Below, one piece after another: positions 1 through 8,838 of a stretch of DNA of 64,000 bases. The notes under the pieces were generated by a model, which saw only the letters and a program-made list of their open reading frames with translations, had not been told where the DNA came from and did not search any database. Source of the stretch: RH-AL1 sp965249685. Lineage in GTDB: Bacteria > Pseudomonadota > Alphaproteobacteria > Rhizobiales > Beijerinckiaceae. The position numbers and the translations under genes are program-made. The stretch covers positions 1,488,001 through 1,552,000 of the forward strand of contig CBDFMN010000003.1 of NCBI GenBank assembly GCA_965249685.1. The letters run 5' to 3'. Within the stretch, counting starts at the first letter, position 1; each line of letters begins with the position of its first letter.

Positions 1-1
1 C

Positions 2-724
2 GACAATCCCTCCTCCATCCGCAACTGCATCGAATATGCCCGCACCAATGCGCGTTCCGTGCGCACGGCCCTGACGGTCGAGATGTGGGAAGCGATCAAC
101 AGCGCTTGGATCGAGTTGAAGCGTTTCGAGCAGATCAACAGCGGCCGTAGCCGCTACGATCGCGAGGAACTGACACGCTTCCTCGACTTCGTGAAGAAGA
201 TGTCGCTCGACTTCGACGGCTGCGCCTACCGCACGATGCTGCGAAACGATGCGTACTGGTTCTCGCGCCTCGGCGTCTATATCGAACGCGCCGACAACAC
301 CGCGCGCGTCCTGGACGTGAAATATCACGTGCTGCTACCGGAGAGCGAGGCGATCGGCGGGTCGCTCGACTATTTCCAATGGACGGCGATCCTGCGCGCG
401 GTCTCGGCCCACACCGCTTACCACTGGGTTTACCGCCAAAGCATCAAACCCTGGCTCGTGGCCGACCTGCTCATCCTCAAGATGGAGATGCCGCGTTCGC
501 TCATCGCCTGCTACGACAACATCGTGGTCTTCCTCGACTCCATCGGCCGCGCCTACGGGGTGCAGGGCGCCTCGCAGCGTCACGCCCGGCAGGTGATGGA
601 GCGGCTGCAGACAGCGACCACCCGCGAGATCTTCCAGAGCGGTCTGCACGAGTTCATCACCACCTTCGTCGAGGACAACAGCCGACTCGGCGAGACCATC
701 AGCGCGCAATATCTCGTCATCTGA
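2..724 (+). CDS. Alpha-E domain protein (DUF403), 3' end only
   Basis: The frame is open from the first bases of the window, so the true start lies outside it; about 240 C-terminal residues are visible. The run RTMLRNDAYWFSRLGVYIER followed by ADNTARVLDVKYH is typical of the alpha-E (DUF403) family, all-helical proteins of roughly 310 residues. In many bacteria these sit beside a circularly permuted ATP-grasp protein and a transglutaminase-like protein, in a presumed peptide-ligation cluster whose product is unknown. Those partners would lie to the left, outside the window. Stops at TGA with no obvious terminator; an AT-rich stretch follows. Confidence 0.85.
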   Translation, partial: DNPSSIRNCIEYARTNARSVRTALTVEMWEAINSAWIELKRFEQINSGRSRYDREELTRFLDFVKKMSLDFDGCAYRTMLRNDAYWFSRLGVYIERADNTARVLDVKYHVLLPESEAIGGSLDYFQWTAILRAVSAHTAYHWVYRQSIKPWLVADLLILKMEMPRSLIACYDNIVVFLDSIGRAYGVQGASQRHARQVMERLQTATTREIFQSGLHEFITTFVEDNSRLGETISAQYLVI

Positions 725-879
725 CGGGAAGGATTTGTTGACCTTACCAATAAACATTCGATTTACTTTCTATATCACGTTATATTCTCCGTAACCATGC
801 TGAAGCTTTAAAGATTAAACTTAAGAGACATGCTTTATGGTGGTCCCGTTGCTTATGTGTTGCGGTGGGAGCGTTAAGG
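725..879 (+). promoter_or_regulatory. AT-rich intergenic region, probable promoter of the L,D-transpeptidase gene
   Basis: This stretch is strikingly AT-rich against its surroundings. A possible sigma-70 type pair is TTGACC at 738-743 and TTTACT at 762-767 (18-base spacing). TATATT further on could serve as an alternative -10. A GGTGGGA run about 10 bases before the ATG at 880 could be the ribosome binding site. The assignment is by eye only. Confidence 0.3.
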
Positions 880-1774
880 ATGTCGGCCCGAACCTGGTCT
901 CGATTGATGGTGGTCGCATGGGGCGCGTTGGCGACCCCAGCCTCTGCGGACGGCCTCCTGCCCGGCTTCGGGCCGGCCGAAGCCGCCCGACCCTACCGGG
1001 CCGCGTCCTTCCCGCCGGAGCAGGTCTTCACCCCGGAGCAGGTCTTCACGCCCGGCGTCGAGGCACGCGACGCTTACCGGCAAGAGCGGTTCCCGCCCGA
1101 GCATGGCCGCTACGGCGGCGGTTTCGTCGAGATGCTGATGACCGGCGAGACCGGCCCGGTTTCCGCGCCGCCCGCCTATTCTGCCCCGGTCACTGCGCCC
1201 CGGCCGGCCTACGACCCACGCCGCGCGATGCTCCCCCAGAGCTCTCTGCCAGACTACGCGCCCCAGCCAGAGGCCTCCTACGGCAACCCGCCCGCCGGGC
1301 AACGGCAGAGGCTCGCCGCCTACGGCGCCGGAGCCGGCCTACGAACGGCAGGAGGTCGCCTATGCCGGGCGCGAGCGGCCAGGAACCATCATCATCAATA
1401 CGCCGGAAAAGTTCCTGTTCCTGGTGCAGCCGGGCGGCCGCGCGCTGCGCTACGGCATCGGCGTCGGACGGCCGGGCTTCGCCTGGGCCGGGGTCAAGAC
1501 CGTCACCCGCAAAGCCGAATGGCCCGGATGGACTCCGCCTGCGGAGATGCTGCTGCGCCGGCCCGACCTGCCGCGCCACATGGAAGGCGGGCCGGCCAAC
1601 CCGCTGGGCGCGCGCGCGCTTTACCTCGGCTCGTCGCTCTACCGCATCCACGGCACCAATGAGCCCACGACGATCGGCACGAACGTGTCGTCGGGGTGCA
1701 TCCGTATGATGAACCAGGACGTGGTCGACCTCTACGGCCGCGTCGGCGTGGGCACCCGCGTCATCGTCATGTAG
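880..1774 (+). pseudogene. L,D-transpeptidase (YkuD domain), reading frame broken by an apparent frameshift
   Basis: The gene is split between two frames. From the ATG at 880 the first frame gives a signal-peptide-like start (MSARTWSRL, hydrophobic run, ATPASA) and a Pro-rich linker. The catalytic half reads one frame over: ERPGTIIINTPEKFLFLVQP, then the YkuD active-site block HGTNEPTTIGTNVSSGCIRM with catalytic Cys and His, ending VGTRVIVM. The switch lies between about 1262 and 1322. Joined, the product would be near 300 residues, normal for exported L,D-transpeptidases that make 3-3 cross-links in peptidoglycan or attach proteins to it. A true mutation, a programmed shift and a sequencing error cannot be told apart here. 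The linker holds an 18-base tandem duplication. Confidence 0.75.
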
Positions 1775-1826
1775 GCCGCCGAAGCCCCGCCGAGCCGGCG
1801 GGATCGGACCGCCGGCTCGCGTCCGC

Positions 1827-2543
1827 TCAGACGTCGGAGTTGTAGTCGCTGGAATCCTGGGCGTCGTCCTGATCCTGGTCGGCATCCTGTCGCCAGTCGG
1901 CCGCGGTGCCCCCGGATCCGGCGTCGTCCGACCCGTAGTAGTTGTTCACCACTGTGTCGCCGCCACCCATGCCGCCACCCATGCCGCCCATGCCGGACGC
2001 GATGCCGAGGCCGTTGTTATGGCCGCCGAAAAGCCCCTTGATGGAGTCGGCCAAGAGCACGCCACCGGCAACGCCTGCCGCCGCGCCGAGCGCGCCATGC
2101 AGGAATCCACCACCGCTCGCCTGCTGCGGCTGGCCGGCCCAGGGACCGCCCTGCGGCGGAGGCGGAGGCGGCGCATAACCGCCCATCGGCTGGCCTCCCT
2201 GGCTCCAGGGGCTTCGCGGCTGCTGCGGCGGCTGCTGGCTAGCGCCGCCCGCGCCGAACAGCGAGCCGATGCCGGACAGGAAGCCGCCGCTCTGCCCCGG
2301 CTGCGCGCCGCCGGTCTGCTGGGTCTGCTGGAGCTGGGCCTCGAGTTGCTGCAGCTTGTCGTTGGCGGCGCGCAGCGCCTGGTCCTGTACGATCACCGTC
2401 TGCGAGAGGAGGTAGGACGCGTAGGGCTGCTGGCGAATGTTGTCGGTGATGAAGGCTTCGGCCTCGCGGTCGCGCGTGTTGCCGGCTTGGCTTCGCATGC
2501 GATCAAACAGCCCTTGCAGAAGCTGGCGCTCTTCGGGGGACAT
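1827..2543 (-). CDS. DUF2076 family protein
   Basis: The 238-residue product starts MSPEERQLLQGLFDRMR, and this N-terminal helical block with EAEAFI and QPYASYLLSQTVIVQDQAL is the DUF2076 signature. A coiled-coil piece (LQQLEAQLQQTQQ), a Gly/Pro/Gln-rich middle and a glycine-rich segment (MGGMGGGMGGG) follow. A hydrophobic Gly/Ala stretch (LGAAAGVAGGVLLADSIKGL) lies between them. The tail is acidic. The family is widespread in Proteobacteria and some members are called periplasmic ligand-binding sensor proteins, but the function is unknown. The start was chosen because AGGAG lies just upstream; a longer in-frame extension runs into the hisS leader and is unlikely. It is divergent from hisS. 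Confidence 0.8.
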   Translation of the reverse strand: MSPEERQLLQGLFDRMRSQAGNTRDREAEAFITDNIRQQPYASYLLSQTVIVQDQALRAANDKLQQLEAQLQQTQQTGGAQPGQSGGFLSGIGSLFGAGGASQQPPQQPRSPWSQGGQPMGGYAPPPPPPQGGPWAGQPQQASGGGFLHGALGAAAGVAGGVLLADSIKGLFGGHNNGLGIASGMGGMGGGMGGGDTVVNNYYGSDDAGSGGTAADWRQDADQDQDDAQDSSDYNSDV

Positions 2544-2674
2544 CGTCTTCTCCTGGATAAGACACCGGGTCTGGCCCGCGCTCTCCATATGGGGCGATGA
2601 CGGGTGCGTTAAAAGGGCGCGACCTTGCCGCTCGCGCCTGCCGCTCGTAAGAGGGGCGTGGACATGGGGCGACG

Positions 2675-4174
2675 ATGAGCGATCAGAGAGAGACGGCACG
2701 GACCCAGGCGCGACTGCCGCGCGGCCTCGGCGACCGCGCCCCGGACGAGATCGCCGCCACCGCGCGCATGCTGGAGACGATCCGGGCGACCTACGCGCTC
2801 TACGGCTTCGAGGCTGTGGAAACGCCGCTCCTCGAATACACCGACGCGCTGGGCAAGTTCCTGCCCGACCTCGACCGGCCCAACGAGGGCGTGTTCTCGT
2901 TCAAGGACGACGACGAGCAATGGCTCTCGCTCCGCTACGACCTCACCGCGCCGCTGGCCCGCTACGTCGCAGAGAACTTCGACCGGCTGCCCAAGCCCTA
3001 CCGCTCGTTCCGCGTCGGCCCGGTGTTCCGTAACGAGAAGCCGGGACCGGGCCGCTTCCGCCAGTTCACGCAGTTCGACGCCGACACGGTAGGCGCGGCC
3101 TCGGTCGCGGCCGACGCCGAGATGTGCATGATGGCCGCCGACACGCTGGAGGCGCTCGGCATCGCGCGCGGCGACTACGTCATCAAGGTCAACAACCGCA
3201 AGGTGTTGGACGGCGTGATGGAGGCGATAGGCCTCGCCGGGCCGGAAAACGCCGGGCGGCGGCTGACCGTGCTGCGGGCGATGGACAAGTTCGACAAGTT
3301 CGGGACCGAAGGCGTGCGCCTGTTGCTCGGGGCCGGGCGCAAGGACGAGTCGGGGGATTTCACGAAAGGTGCGGGGTTAGACGAGGCGCAGGCGACAAAG
3401 GTCCTCGCGATCCTGGCGGCGAAGGGTTTGGACAACCAGGAGACCGTCGCGCGTCTTGCCAGCGAGTTCGGCGCGACGGCCCGCGGCTCTGAGGGCGCGG
3501 AGGAGTTGCGCGTGATCGGCGGCCTCCTCGGCGATTACGCCGACCGCATCCAGATCGACCCCGCCGTCGTGCGCGGCCTCGAATATTACACCGGTCCTGT
3601 CTTCGAGGCCGAGCTAACCTTCGAGGTCAAAGGCGAGGACGGCCGCCCGATCCGCTTCGGGTCCGTCGGTGGCGGCGGCCGCTACGACGGGCTCGTCGGC
3701 CGGTTCCGCGGCGAGGACGTGCCGGCCACCGGCTTCTCCATCGGCGTCTCCCGCCTGTTCTCGGCCCTGAAGGCGATCAAGTCGCCCATCGTCGCCGGCG
3801 CGGCGCATCGCGGCCCCGTCGTGGTGCTCGTCTTGGACAAAGGCGAGGTCGCGCGCACCCAGGGGCTCGTGACCCGCCTGCGTCAGGCCGGCATCGCCGC
3901 CGAGCTCTACCTCGGCCAGTCCGGGATGAACGCGCAGCTCAAATACGCCGACCGGCGCGGGTCGACCTGCGCGGTCATCCAGGGCTCGAACGAGCGCGAC
4001 CACGCGGATGGGCCCCAGGTGGTGGTCCGCGACCTCGTGCTCGGCCTCGAACTGGCAAAGGCGACCAAGGACCGCGCCGACTATGTCGAGTTGCGCGCCA
4101 AGGCGCAGAGCGCGGTGCCGGAGGCGGACCTGGTGGCCAAGGTGCGCGAGGTTCTCGCGCGCCACGCGGTCTAG
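2675..4174 (+). CDS. hisS: Histidine--tRNA ligase
   Basis: Class II aminoacyl-tRNA synthetase charging tRNA-His with histidine in the cytoplasm; 499 residues. Visible landmarks are the N-terminal LPRGLGDRAPDE, class II motif 2 at about residues 118-135 (FRNEKPGPGRFRQFTQFD), the second histidine signature before GLEYYTGPVFE, and motif 3 at about 331-343 (GGGGRYDGLVGRF). The last 100 or so residues form the anticodon-binding domain. It is longer than the roughly 425-residue enterobacterial enzyme, as is usual in alphaproteobacteria. It heads a hisS-hisZ-hisG run, so tRNA charging and histidine synthesis may be co-regulated, although 124 bases separate hisS from hisZ. Confidence 0.97.
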   Translation: MSDQRETARTQARLPRGLGDRAPDEIAATARMLETIRATYALYGFEAVETPLLEYTDALGKFLPDLDRPNEGVFSFKDDDEQWLSLRYDLTAPLARYVAENFDRLPKPYRSFRVGPVFRNEKPGPGRFRQFTQFDADTVGAASVAADAEMCMMAADTLEALGIARGDYVIKVNNRKVLDGVMEAIGLAGPENAGRRLTVLRAMDKFDKFGTEGVRLLLGAGRKDESGDFTKGAGLDEAQATKVLAILAAKGLDNQETVARLASEFGATARGSEGAEELRVIGGLLGDYADRIQIDPAVVRGLEYYTGPVFEAELTFEVKGEDGRPIRFGSVGGGGRYDGLVGRFRGEDVPATGFSIGVSRLFSALKAIKSPIVAGAAHRGPVVVLVLDKGEVARTQGLVTRLRQAGIAAELYLGQSGMNAQLKYADRRGSTCAVIQGSNERDHADGPQVVVRDLVLGLELAKATKDRADYVELRAKAQSAVPEADLVAKVREVLARHAV

Positions 4175-4298
4175 CGTCGTCATGGAACGGACGGCTGGAA
4201 CGAGGGGATAAAAGCCTGCTCTTCACCCTCCCGCGCAAAACCCGTCGCGCGAGGCCGTTGCGCTTGCTACAGAGCGCGCCACCACCGGAGTCCCGCGC

Positions 4299-5426
4299 GT
4301 GCCCCTGCCCTTTGCCGATGACAGACAGCGCCAGGAGGCCTTGGTCGCGCATCTCGTCGCCGCCGGTTACGTCCGCTGCGAGCCACCCGTGCTGCAGCCG
4401 GCCTCGGCTTTCTTCGACTCGGGTGAGGACATGCGCGGGCGGCTCTACCTGACGAGCGACATGGCGGGCACGGACTATTGCCTGCGCCCGGAATACACGA
4501 TCCCCGTGTGCCTGCATTACCTCGCCTCGCCAAGCTTCGGCAGTCCGGCCACCTTCTCCTACTGCGGCCCGGTGTTCCGTCTTCGCAAGGATGGCCCGGG
4601 CGAGTTCATCCAGGCCGGCACCGAGAACCTCGGCCGGGCCGACCGAGAAGCGGCCGACGCCGAGATCCTCGCGCTGTCGCTCGAAGCGGCGCGGCTCGCC
4701 ACCGGCACCAACCTCACGACCCGGATCGGCGATGCCGGCCTGTTTGGCGACCTGCTCGACGCCGTCTCTCTCTCCGCGCAATGGCGCCGCCGCATCGTCC
4801 GCGGCCTCGCCCAAGGCAAGACGCTCGGCGGCATCCTCGACACGCCTGCCAATGGCGGCGCGTCGCACGACCATTCCGGCGTGCTGGCGGCCCTGGAGGG
4901 TGTCGACCGCAAAGGCGCCCGCGCCCTCGTCGAGGACCTGCTCTCGATCGCCGGCATCGCCACCGTCGGCGGCCGCAGCGCCGCCGAGATCGCCGAGCGC
5001 TTCCTCGAACAGGCGGCTCTAAAGGGACGCTCCGACCTGCCGGGGGAGACGCGCGCGGTCATCGAGCGCTTCCTTGCGGTCGAGGGCGACCCCGATGCGG
5101 CCTCCACCAGTCTGCGCACCCTCGCCGATGACGCGAAGCTCGACCTCGAGCCGGCGCTCGAACGCTTCGATCAGCGGCTCGGCTTCATCGCGGCCCAGGG
5201 CCTCGAGGTCTCCGCCCTGCACTTCTCGGCCCGATTCATCCGCAACCTCGACTATTACACCGGCTTTATCTTCGAGGCGCGGGACGCCGCGCGGCCCGCC
5301 GATGCTCCCATCGTCGGCGGCGGCCGCTACGATCGGCTGATGACGACACTCGGCGCCAAGGCTGAGGTGCCGGCCGTCGGCGCGGCGCTCTGGGCCGATC
5401 GGCGTGCGACGGGAGAAGCGGCATGA
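4299..5426 (+). CDS. hisZ: ATP phosphoribosyltransferase regulatory subunit HisZ
   Basis: HisZ is a catalytically dead histidyl-tRNA-synthetase paralogue that forms a complex with HisG and carries feedback control by histidine. The 375-residue product keeps the HisRS-like fold: FSYCGPVFRLRKDGPGEFIQ in the motif-2 position, RNLDYYTGFIFEA, and GGGRYDRLMTTLG in the motif-3 position. It has no anticodon-binding domain. The start is GTG. Its stop overlaps the hisG start by four bases (ATGA), implying translational coupling and a matched supply of the two subunits. Confidence 0.95.
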   Translation: MPLPFADDRQRQEALVAHLVAAGYVRCEPPVLQPASAFFDSGEDMRGRLYLTSDMAGTDYCLRPEYTIPVCLHYLASPSFGSPATFSYCGPVFRLRKDGPGEFIQAGTENLGRADREAADAEILALSLEAARLATGTNLTTRIGDAGLFGDLLDAVSLSAQWRRRIVRGLAQGKTLGGILDTPANGGASHDHSGVLAALEGVDRKGARALVEDLLSIAGIATVGGRSAAEIAERFLEQAALKGRSDLPGETRAVIERFLAVEGDPDAASTSLRTLADDAKLDLEPALERFDQRLGFIAAQGLEVSALHFSARFIRNLDYYTGFIFEARDAARPADAPIVGGGRYDRLMTTLGAKAEVPAVGAALWADRRATGEAA

Positions 5427-6409
5427 GCGGGCCCTTCGTCCTCGCGGTTCCCTCCAAAGGGCGGCTGCAGGAAAACGCCTTCGCCTTCTTCGCCCGCGCC
5501 GGCCTCAAGCTGGCGCAAGGGCGCGGCGCGCGCGACTATCGCGGTACGCTTGATGGCGTCGAGGGCGTCGAGGTCGCCTTCGTCTCGGCGAGTGAGATCG
5601 TCGCCCTGCTGGCCGCCGGCCAGGCGCATATGGGCATCACCGGCGAGGATCTGGTGCGCGAGACGGTGGATGCGGCCGACGCCAAGGTGGCGCTGCTGAC
5701 GCCGCTCGGGTTCGGCGCCGCCAACGTCGTCGTCGCCGTCCCGCAGGCGTGGATCGACGTGAAGACCATGGCGGACCTTGAGGACGTGGCGGCCGCCTTC
5801 TATGCCCGGCGGGGCACGCGGATGCGGGTTGCGACCAAATACGTGAACTTGACGCGCCGCTTCTTCGCGGACAGCCATGTCACCGACTACCGCGTCGTGG
5901 AAAGCCTGGGGGCGACGGAAGGCGCCCCGGCGGCTGGGCAGGCGGAACTCATCGTCGACATCACCACCACGGGCGCGACGCTCGCAGCCAACGCGCTGAA
6001 AGTGCTGGACGACGGCGTGATCCTGCGCTCGGAAGCCAATCTCGTCGCCTCGCTTGGGGCGCGGTGGGACGCGACCGCCCGCGAGCAGGCACGACAGATC
6101 CTCGCGCGCATCGCGGCGGAGGAGGAGGCGCGCCTCACCCGCGACGTCGTCGCACAGTTCGAGGCCAAGCCCGAAGGAGTGGTGGATGCGGCGGCCCGGC
6201 TGTTCGCGGCGAAGCGCCGATCGGAAAACATCGCTGGCCGCTTGACGCTGACCTGCCGCCACGACAAGGTCGCGCCGCTCGCCGACTGGCTGCTCGCGCA
6301 AGGCGCCGAGCACGTCACGGTGTCAGCGCACGACTATGTGTTCCTGCCGGCCAACCCGCTGCACGAGATCTTGCAGGCGCGGCTGCCCGCGTCGGCCGGC
6401 TCGGCCTGA
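5423..6409 (+). CDS. hisG: ATP phosphoribosyltransferase catalytic subunit HisG
   Basis: Catalyses the first step of histidine synthesis, joining ATP and PRPP. N-terminal AVPSKGRLQENAFAFF and the phosphate-binding stretch ELIVDITTTGATLAANALKV (about residues 175-195) are diagnostic. At 328 residues it is clearly longer than the roughly 210-230-residue short HisG that normally needs HisZ. The final 70 residues (GRLTLTCRHDKVAPLADWLL onward) resemble a small regulatory-type alpha/beta domain. It directly follows hisZ with a four-base overlap. The assignment is firm; the nature of the C-terminal extension is inference. Confidence 0.95.
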   Translation: MSGPFVLAVPSKGRLQENAFAFFARAGLKLAQGRGARDYRGTLDGVEGVEVAFVSASEIVALLAAGQAHMGITGEDLVRETVDAADAKVALLTPLGFGAANVVVAVPQAWIDVKTMADLEDVAAAFYARRGTRMRVATKYVNLTRRFFADSHVTDYRVVESLGATEGAPAAGQAELIVDITTTGATLAANALKVLDDGVILRSEANLVASLGARWDATAREQARQILARIAAEEEARLTRDVVAQFEAKPEGVVDAAARLFAAKRRSENIAGRLTLTCRHDKVAPLADWLLAQGAEHVTVSAHDYVFLPANPLHEILQARLPASAGSA

Positions 6410-6502
6410 TCGGCCGCTCGAGGGCGATAGCCGCCGGCCCGGCTTCGGAGCACGAAAATCGAGATCCACGCCCCCACGAACGGCGAGAGGAGAGGAGACG
6501 TT

Positions 6503-7606
6503 TTGGCCCTGTCCGGACCTGGCGAGACGGCAAAGGCTGACGCGGAGCGCTCCTCGCGCAAGCTGAGCACGACCCTGCTCGACGCTGTCGTGCCGGCCGG
6601 CGTGGAAAACAGGAAGGAGGCGCGCCACAGAGTCGGGCGCAGCCTTCTCATCGCTCTGAGCATCGGCATCTTCATTCTCGCCATCGTCGTCGTGGCGCGT
6701 ACCTTTTCGCAGATCAGCTTCAGCGAACTGCGCGGGGCGGTGGCGGCCACCAGCGGCGAGCAGATCGCCCTGGCGATGGCGCTCACCGCTGTCTCCTTCA
6801 TAGCCCTCACCGGCTATGACGCGCTGGCGCTGCGCCAACTCAAAGTCCGGGTGCCCTACCCCACCACAGCGCTCGCCTCCTTCACGAGCTACGCCATCTC
6901 CTTCACACTCGGTTTTCCGCTCTTCACGGCGGGGACGGTGCGCTACTGGATCTACTCGGGCAAAGGGTTATCGGCCGGCAAGGTGGCGAGCCTGACGGTC
7001 ATTGCCGGTCTGACGTTCTGGCTCGGCATGGCGCTCACCATCGGCATCGGCTTCGCGGTACGCGCCGACGGCGTGTCGCACCTCGACCACCTCGACCCCG
7101 CGCTCAACCGCCTCATCGGCTTCGCGGTGATTGCGGCCATGGCCGGCTATCTCGTCTGGACGGCGCAAGGACACCGGCACGCGACGATCCAAGGCTTCAA
7201 GCTCGAAATGCCGGGCTTCGGGCTGAGCGTCGGTCAAATCTGCCTGGGCCTCGTCGATCTCTGCGCCGCCTCAGGCGTCTTGTTCGTGCTGCTCTCGCCG
7301 CCGCGCGCGATCGACTACCTGACCTTCGTCACCGTCTACGTCTTTGGTTCGCTGCTCGGCATCGTCTCCAACGCACCAGGCGGCATCGGCGTCTTCGAGG
7401 CGACCATGCTCAAGACGGTGCCCGCCCATTCGGAGGCCGAACTCTTCGCCTCGCTGCTGCTGTTTCGCATCATCTACTACATCGTTCCGTTCGTGCTGGC
7501 GTTGGCGCTGCTCGGCGCGCACGAGAGCATCAAACGGTGGAAGACGCTGCGCGAGGCGATGACCGGCAACAACGAGGACGACGACGACTGGGGGACGACG
7601 GGGTAG
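6503..7606 (+). CDS. UPF0104 / MprF N-domain-like integral membrane protein
   Basis: The 367-residue polytopic membrane protein starts at TTG, with GGAGAGGAGAC just upstream. After about 45 soluble residues come hydrophobic helices (LLIALSIGIFILAIVVVART, IALAMALTAVSFIALTGYDA and others). The conserved block SYAISFTLGFPLFTAGTVRY and the later SNAPGGIGVFEATML match the lysylphosphatidylglycerol synthase transmembrane domain (UPF0104/YbhN). In MprF this part flips aminoacylated phospholipids. The cytoplasmic aminoacyl-transferase half is absent, so it may be a stand-alone lipid translocator, but the substrate is unknown. Its stop codon abuts the stop of pheS, which runs the other way. Confidence 0.8.
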   Translation: MALSGPGETAKADAERSSRKLSTTLLDAVVPAGVENRKEARHRVGRSLLIALSIGIFILAIVVVARTFSQISFSELRGAVAATSGEQIALAMALTAVSFIALTGYDALALRQLKVRVPYPTTALASFTSYAISFTLGFPLFTAGTVRYWIYSGKGLSAGKVASLTVIAGLTFWLGMALTIGIGFAVRADGVSHLDHLDPALNRLIGFAVIAAMAGYLVWTAQGHRHATIQGFKLEMPGFGLSVGQICLGLVDLCAASGVLFVLLSPPRAIDYLTFVTVYVFGSLLGIVSNAPGGIGVFEATMLKTVPAHSEAELFASLLLFRIIYYIVPFVLALALLGAHESIKRWKTLREAMTGNNEDDDDWGTTG

Positions 7607-8698
7607 CTACGCGCTCAGCCCGGCGATGAGGCTCGGCATCTCGAGCGGCCGGAAGCCGTAGTGGTTGAGCCAGCGCACGTCGTTCTCGAAGAAGGCGCGC
7701 AGATCCGGCATCCCGTACTTCAGCATGGCAATGCGATCGATCCCCATACCCCAGGCAAAGCCCTGGTAGACGTCCGGATCGATGCCGCAGGCTGTGAGCA
7801 CGTTGGGGTGGACCATGCCGCAGCCGAGGATCTCCAGCCAGTCGTCGCCCTCGCCAAAGCGGATTTCGCCGCCCTTGCGCGAACAGCGGATGTCGACCTC
7901 CATCGAGGGCTCGGTAAAAGGAAAGAAGCTCGGGCGGAAGCGCATGGTTACGGCTTCTACCTCGAAGAACGCCTTGCAGAACGCCTCCAGCACCCATTTG
8001 AGGTTGCCGAGGTGGGACTGGCGGTCGATCACCAGCCCCTCGACCTGGTGGAACATCGGCGTGTGCGTCTGGTCGGAATCGCAGCGATAGGTGCGGCCGG
8101 GGCAGATGATGCGAATCGGCGGCCGTTGCGACAGCATGGTGCGAACCTGAACCGGCGACGTATGCGTGCGCAGCAGCTTGCGCGCACCGTCCGGCCCCGG
8201 CGGGAAGAAGAACGTGTCGTGCATGTCCCGCGCCGGGTGGTCGAGCGGGAAGTTCAGCTTGGTGAAGTTGGTGTCGTCCGTCTCGATATCTGGGCCTTCG
8301 GCGATCGCGAAACCCATGTCGGCGAAGATGGCCGCGATCTCGTCCATCACCTGCGTGATCGGGTGGATGCGGCCGGTCTCCAGCGGTCCCGGTCGGGTCG
8401 GCAGGGTCAAGTCGATCGTTTCAGCCGTCAGTCGCGCCTCGAGCGCCGCTTCCTGCAGAACCCCACGACGCGCTTCCAGAGCCGCCAGGACGGCTTCCTT
8501 CAACCGGTTGATCGCCGCGCCGTGCCCCTTACGTTCCTCCGGGTCCATCTTTCCCAGGGTGGCGAGCAGGGCCGACACGCTTCCCTTCTTGCCGAGGGCC
8601 GCAACGCGCACAGCGTCGAGCGCACTCTCGTCGGCGGCATCGGCAATACTGCTTAAGGTCTGGATCTGGAGGCCGTCGAGGTCGGTAGCGTCTGCCAT
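7607..8698 (-). CDS. pheS: Phenylalanine--tRNA ligase alpha subunit
   Basis: Alpha subunit of the (alpha-beta)2 phenylalanyl-tRNA synthetase, carrying the class II catalytic core; 363 residues. Diagnostic stretches are LTLPTRPGPLETGRIHPITQ, DTNFTKLNFPLDHPARDMHD, LLRTHTSPVQVRTM and GMGIDRIAMLKYG. The N-terminal 100 residues are the tRNA-binding coiled coil. The start at MADATDLDGL was preferred over an in-frame extension of low-complexity sequence. The usual partner pheT does not follow: downstream is a convergent membrane-protein gene. Nor do rpmI-rplT precede it. The beta subunit must be encoded elsewhere. Confidence 0.95.
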   Translation of the reverse strand: MADATDLDGLQIQTLSSIADAADESALDAVRVAALGKKGSVSALLATLGKMDPEERKGHGAAINRLKEAVLAALEARRGVLQEAALEARLTAETIDLTLPTRPGPLETGRIHPITQVMDEIAAIFADMGFAIAEGPDIETDDTNFTKLNFPLDHPARDMHDTFFFPPGPDGARKLLRTHTSPVQVRTMLSQRPPIRIICPGRTYRCDSDQTHTPMFHQVEGLVIDRQSHLGNLKWVLEAFCKAFFEVEAVTMRFRPSFFPFTEPSMEVDIRCSRKGGEIRFGEGDDWLEILGCGMVHPNVLTACGIDPDVYQGFAWGMGIDRIAMLKYGMPDLRAFFENDVRWLNHYGFRPLEMPSLIAGLSA

Positions 8699-8838
8699 GG
8701 TCACCGGATTTTCTACTTGGGCGTCATCTGCCACGGCCCGCCGCCGCTGTCGAGCGATGGGCCTGCGCAGCGCATGCTTCGAGGCGCCTTGGTCATTCCA
8801 AGGCAACGCGAAGCGCTCTAAAGTCTCGCATCTCCGGC

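Noticed and set aside
335..757. Minus-strand open frame of 140 codons opposite the alpha-E gene
   Set aside because: Low-complexity mirror of a real gene; the plus strand has the conserved family sequence.
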